Below are positions 7,564-16,495 of a stretch of DNA of 64,000 bases, piece by piece. A program made the translations under genes and the position numbers. The stretch's first letter is position 1. The number at the start of each line of letters is the position of its first letter. Origin of the DNA: CAZSSH01 sp964609825 (GTDB taxonomy: Bacteria; Verrucomicrobiota; Lentisphaeria; Victivallales; Victivallaceae). The notes under the pieces are model-generated. The model did not search any database. It had not been told where the DNA came from and saw nothing but the letters and a program-made list of their open reading frames with translations. The DNA lies in NCBI GenBank assembly GCA_964609825.1, contig CAZSSH010000011.1, forward strand, positions 161,130 to 225,129. Reading direction: 5' to 3'.

Positions 7564-9297
7564 CTAACACTCGCATGTATGGAGCACCGGGGCGTAAACC
7601 GTCAGGGTCTTGACCGAGCTGCCGATTTCCCACGGCGCATGGTTTGGCCGGGTGACGAGGCGGTTGTCAAAGCGCCTCCAGCCGAATTGCAACTCCTCGC
7701 CGCCGTCGGCAAAGACGCCGTTGCGGACAAACGAAACGACACTGCTTTTGCCGTCAACATTGACCGCGATCTCGGCCCCAACAAGCTCCTCCGGAGAGAA
7801 CTTCTGGCTCCGCAAGCGGCACTCCTCGCAGCCGTCGTCCAGCGTCAAAATGATTTGTCCGGCTGCTGTGACTTCAATGCTGACGCCGCGCCCGTCGGCT
7901 TGGCGGCCATTGAGCAAAAGTCCCGGCTGTGGATCGCCGGTGAGGACAAACTCCAGCGTAAACGAGTTGTTGGTCGGCGACCCGGCATGGTTGGGCAACT
8001 GGTAATTGCGATAGGAGAAGGGAGGAAGTTTGGGCGGTGCTTCGAGTTTGGCCGGACCGTGGACACTGAGCAACACTTCGGCGTCGGTTTTGACCTCTTT
8101 GCCCTCCAGATGATCCCACATTTTTTGCAGAAATGTGGCGGGGACCTCGTGGACTTTTGCCAGATTTTTCTCGGTTTCGGTGATGAAATAGCGGTTATCA
8201 TCCTCCAGCAAGTCGGGGTAGCTCATCCGCACCATCGGGTCGGGGTGATAAAACAAAAGCTCGGGTTCGCCCCAGCGGATGATTTTGCCCTCGGGCGAAT
8301 CGGCCTCGACGCCGGGCAAGAGCCATGCCGGATTGCGGTCCTCGTAGACGATTTGCGGATTGCCGCCGACGAAGTGGCCGCCGTGGTTGTGAAACCAGTA
8401 AAGATATTTGCCGTTATTACATTTCCAGACAAAGTTGGCGGCGCGCGGGTGCTTGACCGCGTGACCGTTGGCGCGTTTCATATACCGGGGGACGCTCCAT
8501 GTGTGGCCGCCGTCGCGGCTGTAGGCCTCGACCGGGTAGCCGTCAATGCTGCGGTAGGTGACGTACAGTGAGCCGTCGCTCAACGCGACGAAGCACTGCT
8601 CCTCGGCAATGGGGCCACCCCCCGGCGGGGTTTTGAGCCCCAAATCGCCGTCGGGCAAGGTTTCCCACAGGGCTTCGTCCGGATCGGCGACGGTGAGGAG
8701 GTTGGCGCTTTTGAGCAGCGAACCCTCGGATTTCTGGTAAAAACCTTTGCCCATTTCGCCGACGCGGATCAAGGACACGTACGCTGTATTGTCCAACGCA
8801 AACGGGCGGCCGACATTCCAAAAAAAGCGGATTTTTCCCTGATAAATGTTGTCCCGGTCGCATTGAAAGTGACGGTAGGGGATGTTGTAAAATTGCTTGC
8901 TCCAAGTTTTGCCGTGGTCGTCGCTGTACTTAAAGCCGAAATCGCCGAGACAATCGACGCGGGTGATCTTTTGCGTGCGGCCATGGTCCATGATTTCGCG
9001 CACGTTGTCACTGTTGCGGTTGTAAAAGACAAAGATGCGCCCGGAGGGGGCTTTGAGCATGACGGCGTAAGAGTTCTCCACCGCCCCCGGCTCCTCGACG
9101 CTCGTGATGTCTTTCCACGTTTTCCCGAAATCGTTGCTGCGGCACATTTGGATATGCTGCCCGGCGGCCCCCTCGTCGCCGCCGCCGGTGGTGAGGCAGC
9201 AGAGCCAGTGACCGTCATCGGTCTTGACCAGATAGGGTTGGTCGGCGTAATGCTGCGCCGGGATCGGATTGCCGTTTATAATGTTTTGCCAATTCAT
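7564..9297 (-). CDS. BNR-repeat (sialidase-superfamily) protein with C-terminal jelly-roll-like region
   Basis: The 577-residue protein has three clear Asp-boxes: SNDFGKTW (54-61), SDDHGKTW (125-132) and SRDGGHTW (260-267), the hallmark turns of the six-bladed sialidase propeller. A region from about 440 to the end reads like a beta-sandwich (LamG/carbohydrate-binding type). No signal peptide is visible, so it is probably cytoplasmic. I cannot identify the full arginine triad with confidence, so sialidase activity is uncertain; many such proteins in CAZyme loci act on other glycosides. It starts 3 bases after the GH5 stop and is clearly in the same operon, with the lyxose isomerase following. 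Confidence 0.75.
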   Translation of the reverse strand: MNWQNIINGNPIPAQHYADQPYLVKTDDGHWLCCLTTGGGDEGAAGQHIQMCRSNDFGKTWKDITSVEEPGAVENSYAVMLKAPSGRIFVFYNRNSDNVREIMDHGRTQKITRVDCLGDFGFKYSDDHGKTWSKQFYNIPYRHFQCDRDNIYQGKIRFFWNVGRPFALDNTAYVSLIRVGEMGKGFYQKSEGSLLKSANLLTVADPDEALWETLPDGDLGLKTPPGGGPIAEEQCFVALSDGSLYVTYRSIDGYPVEAYSRDGGHTWSVPRYMKRANGHAVKHPRAANFVWKCNNGKYLYWFHNHGGHFVGGNPQIVYEDRNPAWLLPGVEADSPEGKIIRWGEPELLFYHPDPMVRMSYPDLLEDDNRYFITETEKNLAKVHEVPATFLQKMWDHLEGKEVKTDAEVLLSVHGPAKLEAPPKLPPFSYRNYQLPNHAGSPTNNSFTLEFVLTGDPQPGLLLNGRQADGRGVSIEVTAAGQIILTLDDGCEECRLRSQKFSPEELVGAEIAVNVDGKSSVVSFVRNGVFADGGEELQFGWRRFDNRLVTRPNHAPWEIGSSVKTLTVYAPVLHTCEC

Positions 9298-9300
9298 TTG

Positions 9301-10815
9301 TCATTTACTCCGGTTATTTTGCCAGCCGTCCAAAAGCACGCGTTTGCGCGGCGTGTCGGTGGCGGGTTTCATCGATTTATCATCGGGGCCTTCGTGTTCG
9401 AGGCTCCAACCCTCCCACTCGCGAAAGGCGTGATAGCTCCAGTCCCATTGGTACTCCTCAAAAATACTGATGACATCGCGCAGATACTCGGGGGCGCCGG
9501 GAGCCCATGCCACTGCCGAAAATTCGCCGACGTAGATGCGGGCATGGTGTTTCTGCTGAAATTCGCGGACGGGAGCAAGTACTTGGCGCAACGCCTCTTT
9601 GTTCCAGTGACGGCCCGCGATTTCGTCGGTGCGGTAATCGCGGCCGACCGGAAAATGTTTGTGGACGCCTTGATGGCTGAATTCGCTCGGTTTATACATA
9701 TGCAGCTGGTAGATGACATTGTCCATTGCCAGCGGCGAGAGATAGCTGAAAGCGGTGGGCGAGTCCATTTCGTTGGACTCTACAATCAAAGTGGTGTCGG
9801 AGTCGATGGCCCGCACGGCTTCGGCGGCGCGTTTCTGGATTTCCCAATAGCTGACGCTCGCGGGGCGGGTTTGAAACGGCTCATTGATCAAATCGAAGCC
9901 GAATACCGTCGGATTGCGGTGAAACTTTTGCGCGATGCGCTGCCAGACCAAAACATAGTGGTCGGCGTATTTCGACTCAAAAAACATGCGCATGTTGAGG
10001 TCCTCGTAGCGTCCTCCGGGCGGGGAATGAAGATCGATGACCACCTTGATACCGTATTTTTTGGCCAGCTCGATTTCGCGGGCGATTTTGTCCAGCTGTG
10101 AGTCGATCCAGCGGTCATAGTCATCAAGATCAAGGTCGGTGTTGGGCTTTGCCCAAAAGCGGCAGATTTGCAGTCGTACCAGATTGACGTTCCAATCTTG
10201 CAAGGTCTTGAAGTCCGTTTCGATCATCTCCCGCTGCGGCGACATGACTCCGCGCAGGGGCGGCATTTGGCGGACACGCTCGGGGTAAGTAATGATATAA
10301 TCCTGATTGACCATATTGTAAATCGTCTCGACCCGGAGCGAATTGAGATCAAATTCAACGGCGCCCGAGGCGTCTTGCAGCCCCAGCATCAACGTTCCCT
10401 GATTGGCATCTGAGGGGATCGGAGCAATGAACGATATTTCGCGCCAGTCAAAGGTGCCGTAGACATTATTGGGATGCAGCCAGCGCTTTTGGTTTTCGCC
10501 GTCGATATAGTAAAGCATAAATTTGACGCCGTTCCACGGTTGCGGCGGCTTACTGACATTGTCGGCCTTGACCCGGATGGTAAAGGCCAGTTGTTTTCCC
10601 CGGTACGGCACCAGATCAATCGCGGCGGAAATGACATTTTGTCTGGCGGCTTCCTCCGGAGTGACGGCAATCCTCCAGATGCCGTCGGTTTGGGCGGCAA
10701 AGGGTTGTTTATCCCATTTCAAGGTTTCCCGGTTGATTTCAGATACCATTGCGGCTGACGCAATGATAAAGACGGATAATAATAATGTGGTCAGGATGGT
10801 TTTACGGTAATGCAT
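9301..10815 (-). CDS. Secreted GH5 glycoside hydrolase (cellulase/mannanase superfamily) with N-terminal beta-domain
   Basis: From the ATG at 10815 the 504-residue product begins with a signal peptide (MHYRKTILTTLLLSVFIIASA). Residues about 28-165 look like a carbohydrate-binding or jelly-roll domain, and about 170 onward is a GH5 TIM barrel. The acid/base Glu is in FDLINEPF (Asn-Glu-Pro) and the nucleophile Glu in IYVGEFSAV. An upstream codon could extend the frame by 16 residues, but that would bury the signal peptide; AAGGA lies about 10 bases before the chosen ATG. GH5 covers cellulases, mannanases and others. With a D-lyxose/D-mannose isomerase two genes on and a beta-mannosidase elsewhere in the window, a mannan-type substrate is attractive but unproven. 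Confidence 0.85.
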   Translation of the reverse strand: MHYRKTILTTLLLSVFIIASAAMVSEINRETLKWDKQPFAAQTDGIWRIAVTPEEAARQNVISAAIDLVPYRGKQLAFTIRVKADNVSKPPQPWNGVKFMLYYIDGENQKRWLHPNNVYGTFDWREISFIAPIPSDANQGTLMLGLQDASGAVEFDLNSLRVETIYNMVNQDYIITYPERVRQMPPLRGVMSPQREMIETDFKTLQDWNVNLVRLQICRFWAKPNTDLDLDDYDRWIDSQLDKIAREIELAKKYGIKVVIDLHSPPGGRYEDLNMRMFFESKYADHYVLVWQRIAQKFHRNPTVFGFDLINEPFQTRPASVSYWEIQKRAAEAVRAIDSDTTLIVESNEMDSPTAFSYLSPLAMDNVIYQLHMYKPSEFSHQGVHKHFPVGRDYRTDEIAGRHWNKEALRQVLAPVREFQQKHHARIYVGEFSAVAWAPGAPEYLRDVISIFEEYQWDWSYHAFREWEGWSLEHEGPDDKSMKPATDTPRKRVLLDGWQNNRSK

Positions 10816-10838
10816 CGAACATGTTTCCTTAGGATGGC

Positions 10839-11537
10839 TTAATTGCTGTAAAAGTTTTTGCACAAAAATGCCCGGTTGGGATAAAGTTTGTTGCCGCTCA
10901 TGGTTTGGACGTGTCCGTCAAGATAGCAGACGTTGGCATTGATTAACCCGCCGTGACGGTATCCGGCATAGTTGGTGACGCCTCGGCTCTCCTGATATTG
11001 GGCATAGGTTGCCGGATTGAGTCCCGAGCTCAGCACTGCCCAGTCCAAAGCATCGATAAAGGCGAGTCGCTGAGCCGGTTTGATCACCCGGGTGAGTTTG
11101 TAAGCCACAATATCCTTGCCGCCCCAGCCGACGATATCGTCCGCTGCCACGCCATAAGAATACTGAGCTTGTCCCTTGCCTCCGCTGGGATTGGTAAAGG
11201 CGTATGCCGCATCCGGGCAAGTCAGCGAAAATGGCATTAAGCCGCCATTGATATCGTTGAGATTGGTAAGCCCCAGACCGCTGTGAAACAAAGTGTTTTT
11301 GGTCCATGAGCTGCTGCCTATTTTGGCCGGAATCCAATAGTCCTGACTGGTATTGGCGTACAGCGCGCCGGACATTCCGAATTGCTTGAGGATATTGGTG
11401 CATTTGACCTTTTTGGCGGTTTCCCGGGCCTTGTTTAAGGCAGGCAGCAGCATTGATGCCAAAATGGCGATAATTGCAATTACTACCAAAAGTTCGATCA
11501 GTGTAAAAAATGGCTTCGGGCAAACTTGACGTTTCAT
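10839..11537 (-). CDS. Pseudopilin-like protein with prepilin N-terminal methylation motif
   Basis: The N-terminus FTLIELLVVIAIIAIL is a type IV prepilin/pseudopilin signal: cleavage is expected before Phe, with Glu at +5, followed by one long hydrophobic helix. The C-terminal region contains RHGGLINANVCYLDGH, a variant of the H-x(n)-DG ending found in the large pseudopilin-like families of Lentisphaerota and Planctomycetota. At 232 residues it is longer than GspG. Either of two adjacent ATGs could start it; the second (11537) is better spaced from AGGAG. It is the first gene of the GH5/sialidase-like/isomerase operon and diverges from the AraC regulator. Such proteins probably assemble at the surface, perhaps helping polysaccharide capture or enzyme export, but that role is inference. 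Confidence 0.85.
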   Translation of the reverse strand: MKRQVCPKPFFTLIELLVVIAIIAILASMLLPALNKARETAKKVKCTNILKQFGMSGALYANTSQDYWIPAKIGSSSWTKNTLFHSGLGLTNLNDINGGLMPFSLTCPDAAYAFTNPSGGKGQAQYSYGVAADDIVGWGGKDIVAYKLTRVIKPAQRLAFIDALDWAVLSSGLNPATYAQYQESRGVTNYAGYRHGGLINANVCYLDGHVQTMSGNKLYPNRAFLCKNFYSN

Positions 11538-11619
11538 CATCTCTCCTTTTGCGGATTATTTTATTGTTTGTCGCTACCTGGTAAAATTTCAGGTCCATGG
11601 TTTTTGGTTATTGCTCCAT

Positions 11620-11648
11620 AGTATATTGTAAAAAATGGTTTGCGGCAA
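11620..11648 (-). promoter_or_regulatory. Candidate promoter of the pseudopilin-GH5 operon
   Basis: Read on the minus strand, TTGCCG (11643-11648) and TATACT (11620-11625) are 17 bases apart. This places a start roughly 70-80 bases upstream of the pseudopilin ATG. The -35 box abuts the direct repeat described next. Confidence 0.5.
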
Positions 11649-11650
11649 GC

Positions 11651-11685
11651 CATGTTTGTGTCAAAATTAACATGATTGTGCCAAA
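11651..11685. promoter_or_regulatory. Direct repeat, likely AraC-type operator
   Basis: CATGTTTGTGTCAAA (11651-11665) recurs as CATGATTGTGCCAAA (11671-11685), a 13-of-15 match with a 20-base period, about two helical turns. It begins 3 bases upstream of the -35 of the leftward operon and ends 6 bases before the -35 of the rightward AraC gene. That is where an AraC-family activator commonly contacts RNA polymerase. Confidence 0.55.
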
Positions 11686-11690
11686 GTGAT

Positions 11691-11719
11691 TTGTTTTTTG
11701 GAATTTGGCGGCTTATATT
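11691..11719 (+). promoter_or_regulatory. Candidate promoter of the AraC-family gene
   Basis: TTGTTT (11691-11696), 17-base spacer, TATATT (11714-11719), 36 bases before the ATG. Confidence 0.45.
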
Positions 11720-11754
11720 GAAAATGAAATAAAAATCAACGCCGGAGAAATATC

Positions 11755-12633
11755 ATGCAGTTTAACTGGCAGACCATCGGGGAATATAATTCCCTCCTGC
11801 AGCAGACCGTCGGCAATAATATCGAGCTTTGGGTCGGTAAGACACCCTTGGTAATGCCGCTGGCTCATTTTACCTTGGAGGAAAAAAAATATACCACCCA
11901 TTTACACAAACATGCCCATTATGAGTTAAGTTGTATGTGTCAGGGAGAGATGTTTTATCAAGAGGGTGGAGGCGGAGCGATCCGTCGGTTGAGTGCCAAT
12001 AATCAACGTTGGGTGCTGATCCCGCCCGGGTTTGAGCACCGGCGTTTTTCTAGGGAAGACAATGCGGTGATTTTCGGCCTCGCGGTGCGGTTAAATGCCA
12101 ACGGTCCGCTGGCACGGTCACTGCTGGATCGTATCCATATTCTTGACGGGGGGCCGGTGGAGGGGATGCTTGTTGATTTCTGGCGAACGATCGACGGCAA
12201 CGGGCGCTTTAAGGTCGAGCAGTTGCGCTGGTTGCTGTCAGGCATTTTATTAAAGCTTTTTGCAGAAAATTATCCTAATTTGCTTGGCGAAACTCCGGTG
12301 ACGGTTCCCAAGACCAACGCCATGGAGGCGGTGGATATTTATATTGACGAAAACTTGGGCGAGGAAATTTCGGTCGATCAACTCGCCCGAATTGCCAAAG
12401 TGAGCCGCCGCCAGCTCTACCGGCTTTTTGAGCAAAAGCACGGTGAGCCGGTCAACGAAAACATCATCCGGCGGCGGCTCCAGCGCGCTGCCGAAATGCT
12501 GATCGGGAGCAACCTCTCGGTCAAAGAGATTGCCGCCTTGGCAGGCTTTCGTAACTTGAGTTACTTTACCCGCCAGTTTAAAGAGCATTTTATCCTGCCA
12601 CCCGCCCACTACCGCAGGCAGCGCGGCGCCTGA
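11755..12633 (+). CDS. AraC-family transcriptional regulator
   Basis: The 292-residue protein has the usual two-part layout. Residues about 35-105 are a cupin-like sensing domain (HKHAHYELSCMCQGEMFYQ, then VLIPPGFEHRRF). Residues about 190-290 carry two helix-turn-helix motifs: EEISVDQLARIAKVSRRQLYRLFEQKHG, signature Leu-Ala-x-x-Ala to Leu-x-Arg-x-Phe, and NLSVKEIAALAGFRNLSYFTRQFKEH, signature Ile-Ala-x-x-x-Gly-Phe to Tyr-Phe-x-Arg-x-Phe-Lys. A GGAG lies 7 bases before the ATG. It is divergent from the pseudopilin-GH5-sialidase-isomerase operon across a 217-base spacer holding both promoters and a direct repeat, so it very likely controls that operon in response to a sugar. The inducer cannot be read from the sequence. 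Confidence 0.93.
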   Translation: MQFNWQTIGEYNSLLQQTVGNNIELWVGKTPLVMPLAHFTLEEKKYTTHLHKHAHYELSCMCQGEMFYQEGGGGAIRRLSANNQRWVLIPPGFEHRRFSREDNAVIFGLAVRLNANGPLARSLLDRIHILDGGPVEGMLVDFWRTIDGNGRFKVEQLRWLLSGILLKLFAENYPNLLGETPVTVPKTNAMEAVDIYIDENLGEEISVDQLARIAKVSRRQLYRLFEQKHGEPVNENIIRRRLQRAAEMLIGSNLSVKEIAALAGFRNLSYFTRQFKEHFILPPAHYRRQRGA

Positions 12634-12638
12634 TTGTT

Positions 12639-14873
12639 TTACGGCTGATATTTGACGCCGTAAGCCAAAATATCGGTGGTTTCACCATCACTGTAACGGC
12701 TGAAATTGCGGTAACGGTCATCGTCGATAAAGGTCACGGTAAAAGATGCCCCCTCCGGCGCATCGGTGCTGATTTCGACCGTGCTCGGAATCCCGGTCCG
12801 GATAAATTTAAAGTAGTGCCACTGTTTGTCTGTCAATGTATTGACCGGTCTGGTCTGGTTAAACAATTCTTTGCCCTCGGCATCGCAAATTTTGATCCGG
12901 TATTCGCCCTGCATTTGATCGCTTTTGCGTCCAAAGGTGCGGATGTAGAGACCCAATGCCTCCGGGGTGCAATCCGGCGGCGGTGGAATTAGCTTGCCTT
13001 TGAGCGCCAGATTGCGGTGCAGCTCTTTGCCCGGGACAAAACCCTTGGGGTTATTTTCGGGGATAAAGGTGCGCAGAAATGTCAACTCCTGCAGCTTGAA
13101 TTGATATTTTTTAATCGTATCGGCATGTTTTGCGGCCACTTTTTTGGCAATCAAATACGGGGTTTTTTCAAGACGCAGATAATTTTGCTGTAAATAACGC
13201 AACCGGGCATTCTTTTCGGGGACAAAGTACGACTCGTCAAAGGCATCGCTCCAGCGAATCACCGCGGGCTGCTCTTTTTGCAGATCGTCGAGCAAAAAGA
13301 AATCGGGTTTGAGCCAGCTCCGGCCATGGTAATTTTCGATCCATTCGCGCATCCAGTAATAAAAGGTCGGGCGGCGCGGGATATTGAGGTATAAGCTCCA
13401 TTTGTCAAGGTAAACGCGGTCGTCATCCGTGGTGATTTCGTTGATGAAATTGTGGTATTGATCCGGCTGCGGTTGCCGCTCATAATATGTGTCCGGCAGT
13501 TTGGCCGCAGTGTAAAAAGCAATAATTCCGACGGTCAGCACCAATCCCGCCGCCACTCCTCTTGCAACCGGCAGTTGAAACATTGCCGAAGTCAGTATGC
13601 CGGCCAAAATAAAAATCCGCGTCGAGTCTTGAAAAGGACTTTGATGATACCGCAACACCGACGAGATCACGATGGCCAGCAACAGGATGAGTAACAGCAC
13701 AAATGACAGGATCCGCCGCGGATTTTTGCCGGGCATCAACATGGCAAACATGGCAAAAACCATAAAAGTCATGAAAAACTGCAAGTTAAAAAATGCGTCC
13801 GGCATCATGCAACCGGCGAAAAATATCTGCAACAATTCCCCAACAGTGGCGATTTGGATCGGATAGAGTTTCAAATTGTAATAGAAATGGTACTCCAAAT
13901 ACCCCATTATTGAGCCGAAAAACAATAAATAGAGCAGTGTTGCGGCCACCACGATGAGTCCGCCCGCGGCAAAAAAGCCGCAGTAGCGCCCCAGATTTCG
14001 CCAGTCATGCTTGGGCGCAAAGGTTAAAAGCAGCAGCCAAACTGCCAGCACCCCGGTAAAAAGGATTGCCATGGTGTAGGATATTGCGCAAAAAAATGCC
14101 AGCGCCAAACACCCTCCGGCCGTCAGCATTTTGGCGGGAGTCAACCATTTGTCACCGGCAAAATAGATGGGGATCAGTAAATAAAGCGCACCGGATATAA
14201 AGACTCCGGCATAACTTTGATAGAGGATAATCCCGCCGTAGCTGAATGGAGTTCCCTGCGAATCGTACCGCATTTTCCAAAATTCCAATGCATAGGCGCA
14301 TATGGTCAGGTAGACAATGGGGGTGATTACCCGCACCAGCCGGTCGCGCCCCGCCGGAAAACAGACCATCAACAGCACCGGCAACGCGTAAATCAGCAAT
14401 CCCTGTATCCGGGCGACGGCAAGATCGCGGACCGGCACCAAGAGTGCCCATAAGTGAGCAAACATAAACGGAAAAACACCGTGATGTGAAAAATAACTCG
14501 CGTAAATTTTTTCGCCCTGCGCCTGAAAAAAACCGCAGACAATTTTTTCGGTCTCATCGCCGAACTCGGATTGAAACAGCGCCCGTCCAAAATGGTAAGC
14601 GCTCAAATCCAAACAGCAAGCACCGGTCAGACAAAGCAGCAATATCAGCATCTTTCCTGCCGCATCCGCGTTGGCATACTCCCGGTGAAACATCCGCCAT
14701 AGCGCCGCCCCGAGGATGAAAAACAGCAAAATATTGCCCCAATGCAACATATTTTTATCGTCAAACCGGCAAAAAAAATAGGAAACCGCAGTGGCAAAAC
14801 CGGCGATTAACACGATGGTATATTTAATATTGCAAAACTTTTCGTCAAAAAACAAACGGGACAATACTTGCAT
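12639..14873 (-). CDS. Large polytopic membrane protein with C-terminal soluble domain, possible GT-C fold
   Basis: From the ATG at 14873 (AGG 8 bases upstream) the product is 744 residues. Roughly ten to twelve hydrophobic spans occupy about residues 15-470. A soluble C-terminal region of about 270 residues follows, rich in Tyr/Trp and charged residues and ending in a beta-rich stretch (ADEGK.., EISTDAPEGASFTVTFIDDD) that may be periplasmic. The arrangement resembles GT-C glycosyltransferases such as PMT/GT39 relatives, and an acidic pair lies in an early loop (SEFGDETEK), but I see no decisive motif. It converges on the AraC gene with a 5-base gap. An upstream extension of 18 residues is possible but looks non-native (cysteine-rich, charged). 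Function not assigned. Confidence 0.72.
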   Translation of the reverse strand: MQVLSRLFFDEKFCNIKYTIVLIAGFATAVSYFFCRFDDKNMLHWGNILLFFILGAALWRMFHREYANADAAGKMLILLLCLTGACCLDLSAYHFGRALFQSEFGDETEKIVCGFFQAQGEKIYASYFSHHGVFPFMFAHLWALLVPVRDLAVARIQGLLIYALPVLLMVCFPAGRDRLVRVITPIVYLTICAYALEFWKMRYDSQGTPFSYGGIILYQSYAGVFISGALYLLIPIYFAGDKWLTPAKMLTAGGCLALAFFCAISYTMAILFTGVLAVWLLLLTFAPKHDWRNLGRYCGFFAAGGLIVVAATLLYLLFFGSIMGYLEYHFYYNLKLYPIQIATVGELLQIFFAGCMMPDAFFNLQFFMTFMVFAMFAMLMPGKNPRRILSFVLLLILLLAIVISSVLRYHQSPFQDSTRIFILAGILTSAMFQLPVARGVAAGLVLTVGIIAFYTAAKLPDTYYERQPQPDQYHNFINEITTDDDRVYLDKWSLYLNIPRRPTFYYWMREWIENYHGRSWLKPDFFLLDDLQKEQPAVIRWSDAFDESYFVPEKNARLRYLQQNYLRLEKTPYLIAKKVAAKHADTIKKYQFKLQELTFLRTFIPENNPKGFVPGKELHRNLALKGKLIPPPPDCTPEALGLYIRTFGRKSDQMQGEYRIKICDAEGKELFNQTRPVNTLTDKQWHYFKFIRTGIPSTVEISTDAPEGASFTVTFIDDDRYRNFSRYSDGETTDILAYGVKYQP

Positions 14874-15182
14874 AAATTTACCTGAATTTTTATCTGCCTG
14901 TGGCTCACAACGGCAAAAACGAGTCAAATAACAGCTTTCACGTCAGAATATATCATCATTTTGAGTAAATAGCAAACACAGTTTGGGGCAGTTTGCCGGG
15001 AGGACATATCGTTATCATTGTCTTTCAATCAAACAGAGCAGGCTATTTTTTGTCGGATTTTATCGCTTCGGTGTCTTGAAAAATACATGTTGGGGGGTTA
15101 CTTTATCCCAAAGGTACCGATATTTCCGGTCAGGTTGCGGGCCCAAATAAAATTTTCCCTATAACACATTTTATGGTTTGAT
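14874..15182. other. Divergent intergenic region with weak promoter candidates
   Basis: This 309-base spacer separates the leftward membrane protein from the rightward glycerol-1-phosphate dehydrogenase. Leftward, TTTGCT (minus strand, 14971-14976) and TATATT (14947-14952) are 18 apart. Rightward, TTGCGG (15135-15140) and TATAAC (15160-15165) are 19 apart. I see no RNA gene, terminator or long repeat. Confidence 0.35.
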
Positions 15183-16475
15183 ATGCTGTTACTTAAAAAT
15201 TATCTCAAAGAGCCTTTTGATTGCAAGTGCGGCCGCACCCACTGCGCCGGCACCAAAGCTATTTATGTCGGTCCCGGCGCGGTTCGCAATCTTCCTTTAT
15301 TGCTCACTGATTGCGCGTTTGCCGGGCGTGGGCTCGTTGTCGGCGATGACAACACGTTTGCCGTGGCCGGGGATGCGGTCAACCGGATTCTCAATCTGGC
15401 AAACCGTCCGTTTGAGCGGCTGACGCTGCCGGTTGCTAAAAATTGCACTAAGGTTAAGGCGGATTATAAGTCGTTGCAAATGATCGCTAAAGTGCTTAAA
15501 AATGATTTTCAGTGGGCGATTGCCGTCGGCTCAGGGACGATCAACGATCTCGTTAAAATTGCCGCTTATCAGGCCAATATCCCTTATATTGTCGTCGCCA
15601 CCGCCTCCTCGATGGACGGTTATTTGTCAGCCAACGCGGCTTATCTCAAAAATGGCGTCAAACTGCAAGTCACCGATCTTTGTCCGCCGGTGGGGGTCAT
15701 CGCCGACAGTCAATTTTTGAAAACCGCGCCCGCCGAGTTGGTGCGCTCCGGGTTAGGTGACTGTCTCGGTAAAGTGGTGTCGTTGCTCGAATGGCAGCTT
15801 AATAATACAGTGAGCAACGAAATATATTGCGACAAAATCAGCCGTCTGGTGAAAACCGAGCTCAAGAAATTGTTGGAAGTCGCCCAAAATAATACACTTG
15901 ACTCGGAAGAGTTTAGCGCGGCTCTGATCAAAATGCTGCTCGTCTCCGGCTTGGCCATGCAGCTCAACGGCAACTCGGCTCCAGCTTCGGGCGGAGAGCA
16001 TTGGATTTCACATGCCATTGTCATGTACCATTTTGCGAAATATGGCGACGTTAAAACCTTGCACGGGCTTGAGGTGGCCGTCGGCTCAGCTCTGCTGATG
16101 CAGGAGTACCGCAAATTTTTCCGCGGCCGCAAGGTCAAAAAGCTGCGTGAAATCAACGTCGAGGATTACCGCAATTGCGGCCGCGACTGGGCCGGGCTCA
16201 AAATCGACACCGCCGGCATCGTTCAACAAAAAATCGAGCATTTGACGCGTCATCACCAGAATTTCTCCGCCTTGGCCGCGCCCGAGTTTCGCCGTTCGGC
16301 GGCGGGACTCTTGGAGCTCATGGACCCGATTAAGAAACTGTATCGTAAATTTGAGCTCCCGGCCGAATTCAAAGATCTCGGTATCACCGATGAGGACGCG
16401 GCGTTTATCCTGCAAAATGCCAAGGTGATCCGCAGTCGTTTCTCGATCATCGATGTTAATACGATTTTGATATAA
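15183..16475 (+). CDS. egsA: sn-glycerol-1-phosphate dehydrogenase (AraM/EgsA family)
   Basis: Members reduce dihydroxyacetone phosphate to sn-glycerol-1-phosphate with NAD(P)H, using a nickel or zinc ion. The 430-residue protein has the nucleotide-binding stretch IAVGSGTINDLVK, then VVATASSMDGYLSANA, which marks this branch of the iron-alcohol-dehydrogenase superfamily. Metal-ligand candidates are Asp in SGLGDCLGK and His residues in EHWISHAIVMYH and LHGLEVAVG. In Archaea this enzyme makes the lipid backbone; in Bacteria (Bacillus AraM/EgsA) it serves less understood glycerol-1-phosphate products. No araBAD genes or prenyl-glyceryl-phosphate synthase are next to it. dnaE follows 20 bases downstream, probably an accidental neighbour. 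Confidence 0.88.
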   Translation: MLLLKNYLKEPFDCKCGRTHCAGTKAIYVGPGAVRNLPLLLTDCAFAGRGLVVGDDNTFAVAGDAVNRILNLANRPFERLTLPVAKNCTKVKADYKSLQMIAKVLKNDFQWAIAVGSGTINDLVKIAAYQANIPYIVVATASSMDGYLSANAAYLKNGVKLQVTDLCPPVGVIADSQFLKTAPAELVRSGLGDCLGKVVSLLEWQLNNTVSNEIYCDKISRLVKTELKKLLEVAQNNTLDSEEFSAALIKMLLVSGLAMQLNGNSAPASGGEHWISHAIVMYHFAKYGDVKTLHGLEVAVGSALLMQEYRKFFRGRKVKKLREINVEDYRNCGRDWAGLKIDTAGIVQQKIEHLTRHHQNFSALAAPEFRRSAAGLLELMDPIKKLYRKFELPAEFKDLGITDEDAAFILQNAKVIRSRFSIIDVNTILI

Positions 16476-16495
16476 TATATTTGGAATAAAAATTT

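Noticed and set aside
7561..10101. Long plus-strand open frames opposite the sialidase-like and GH5 genes
   Set aside because: Their products have no domain signatures, while the minus-strand proteins carry clear Asp-boxes and GH5 catalytic motifs.
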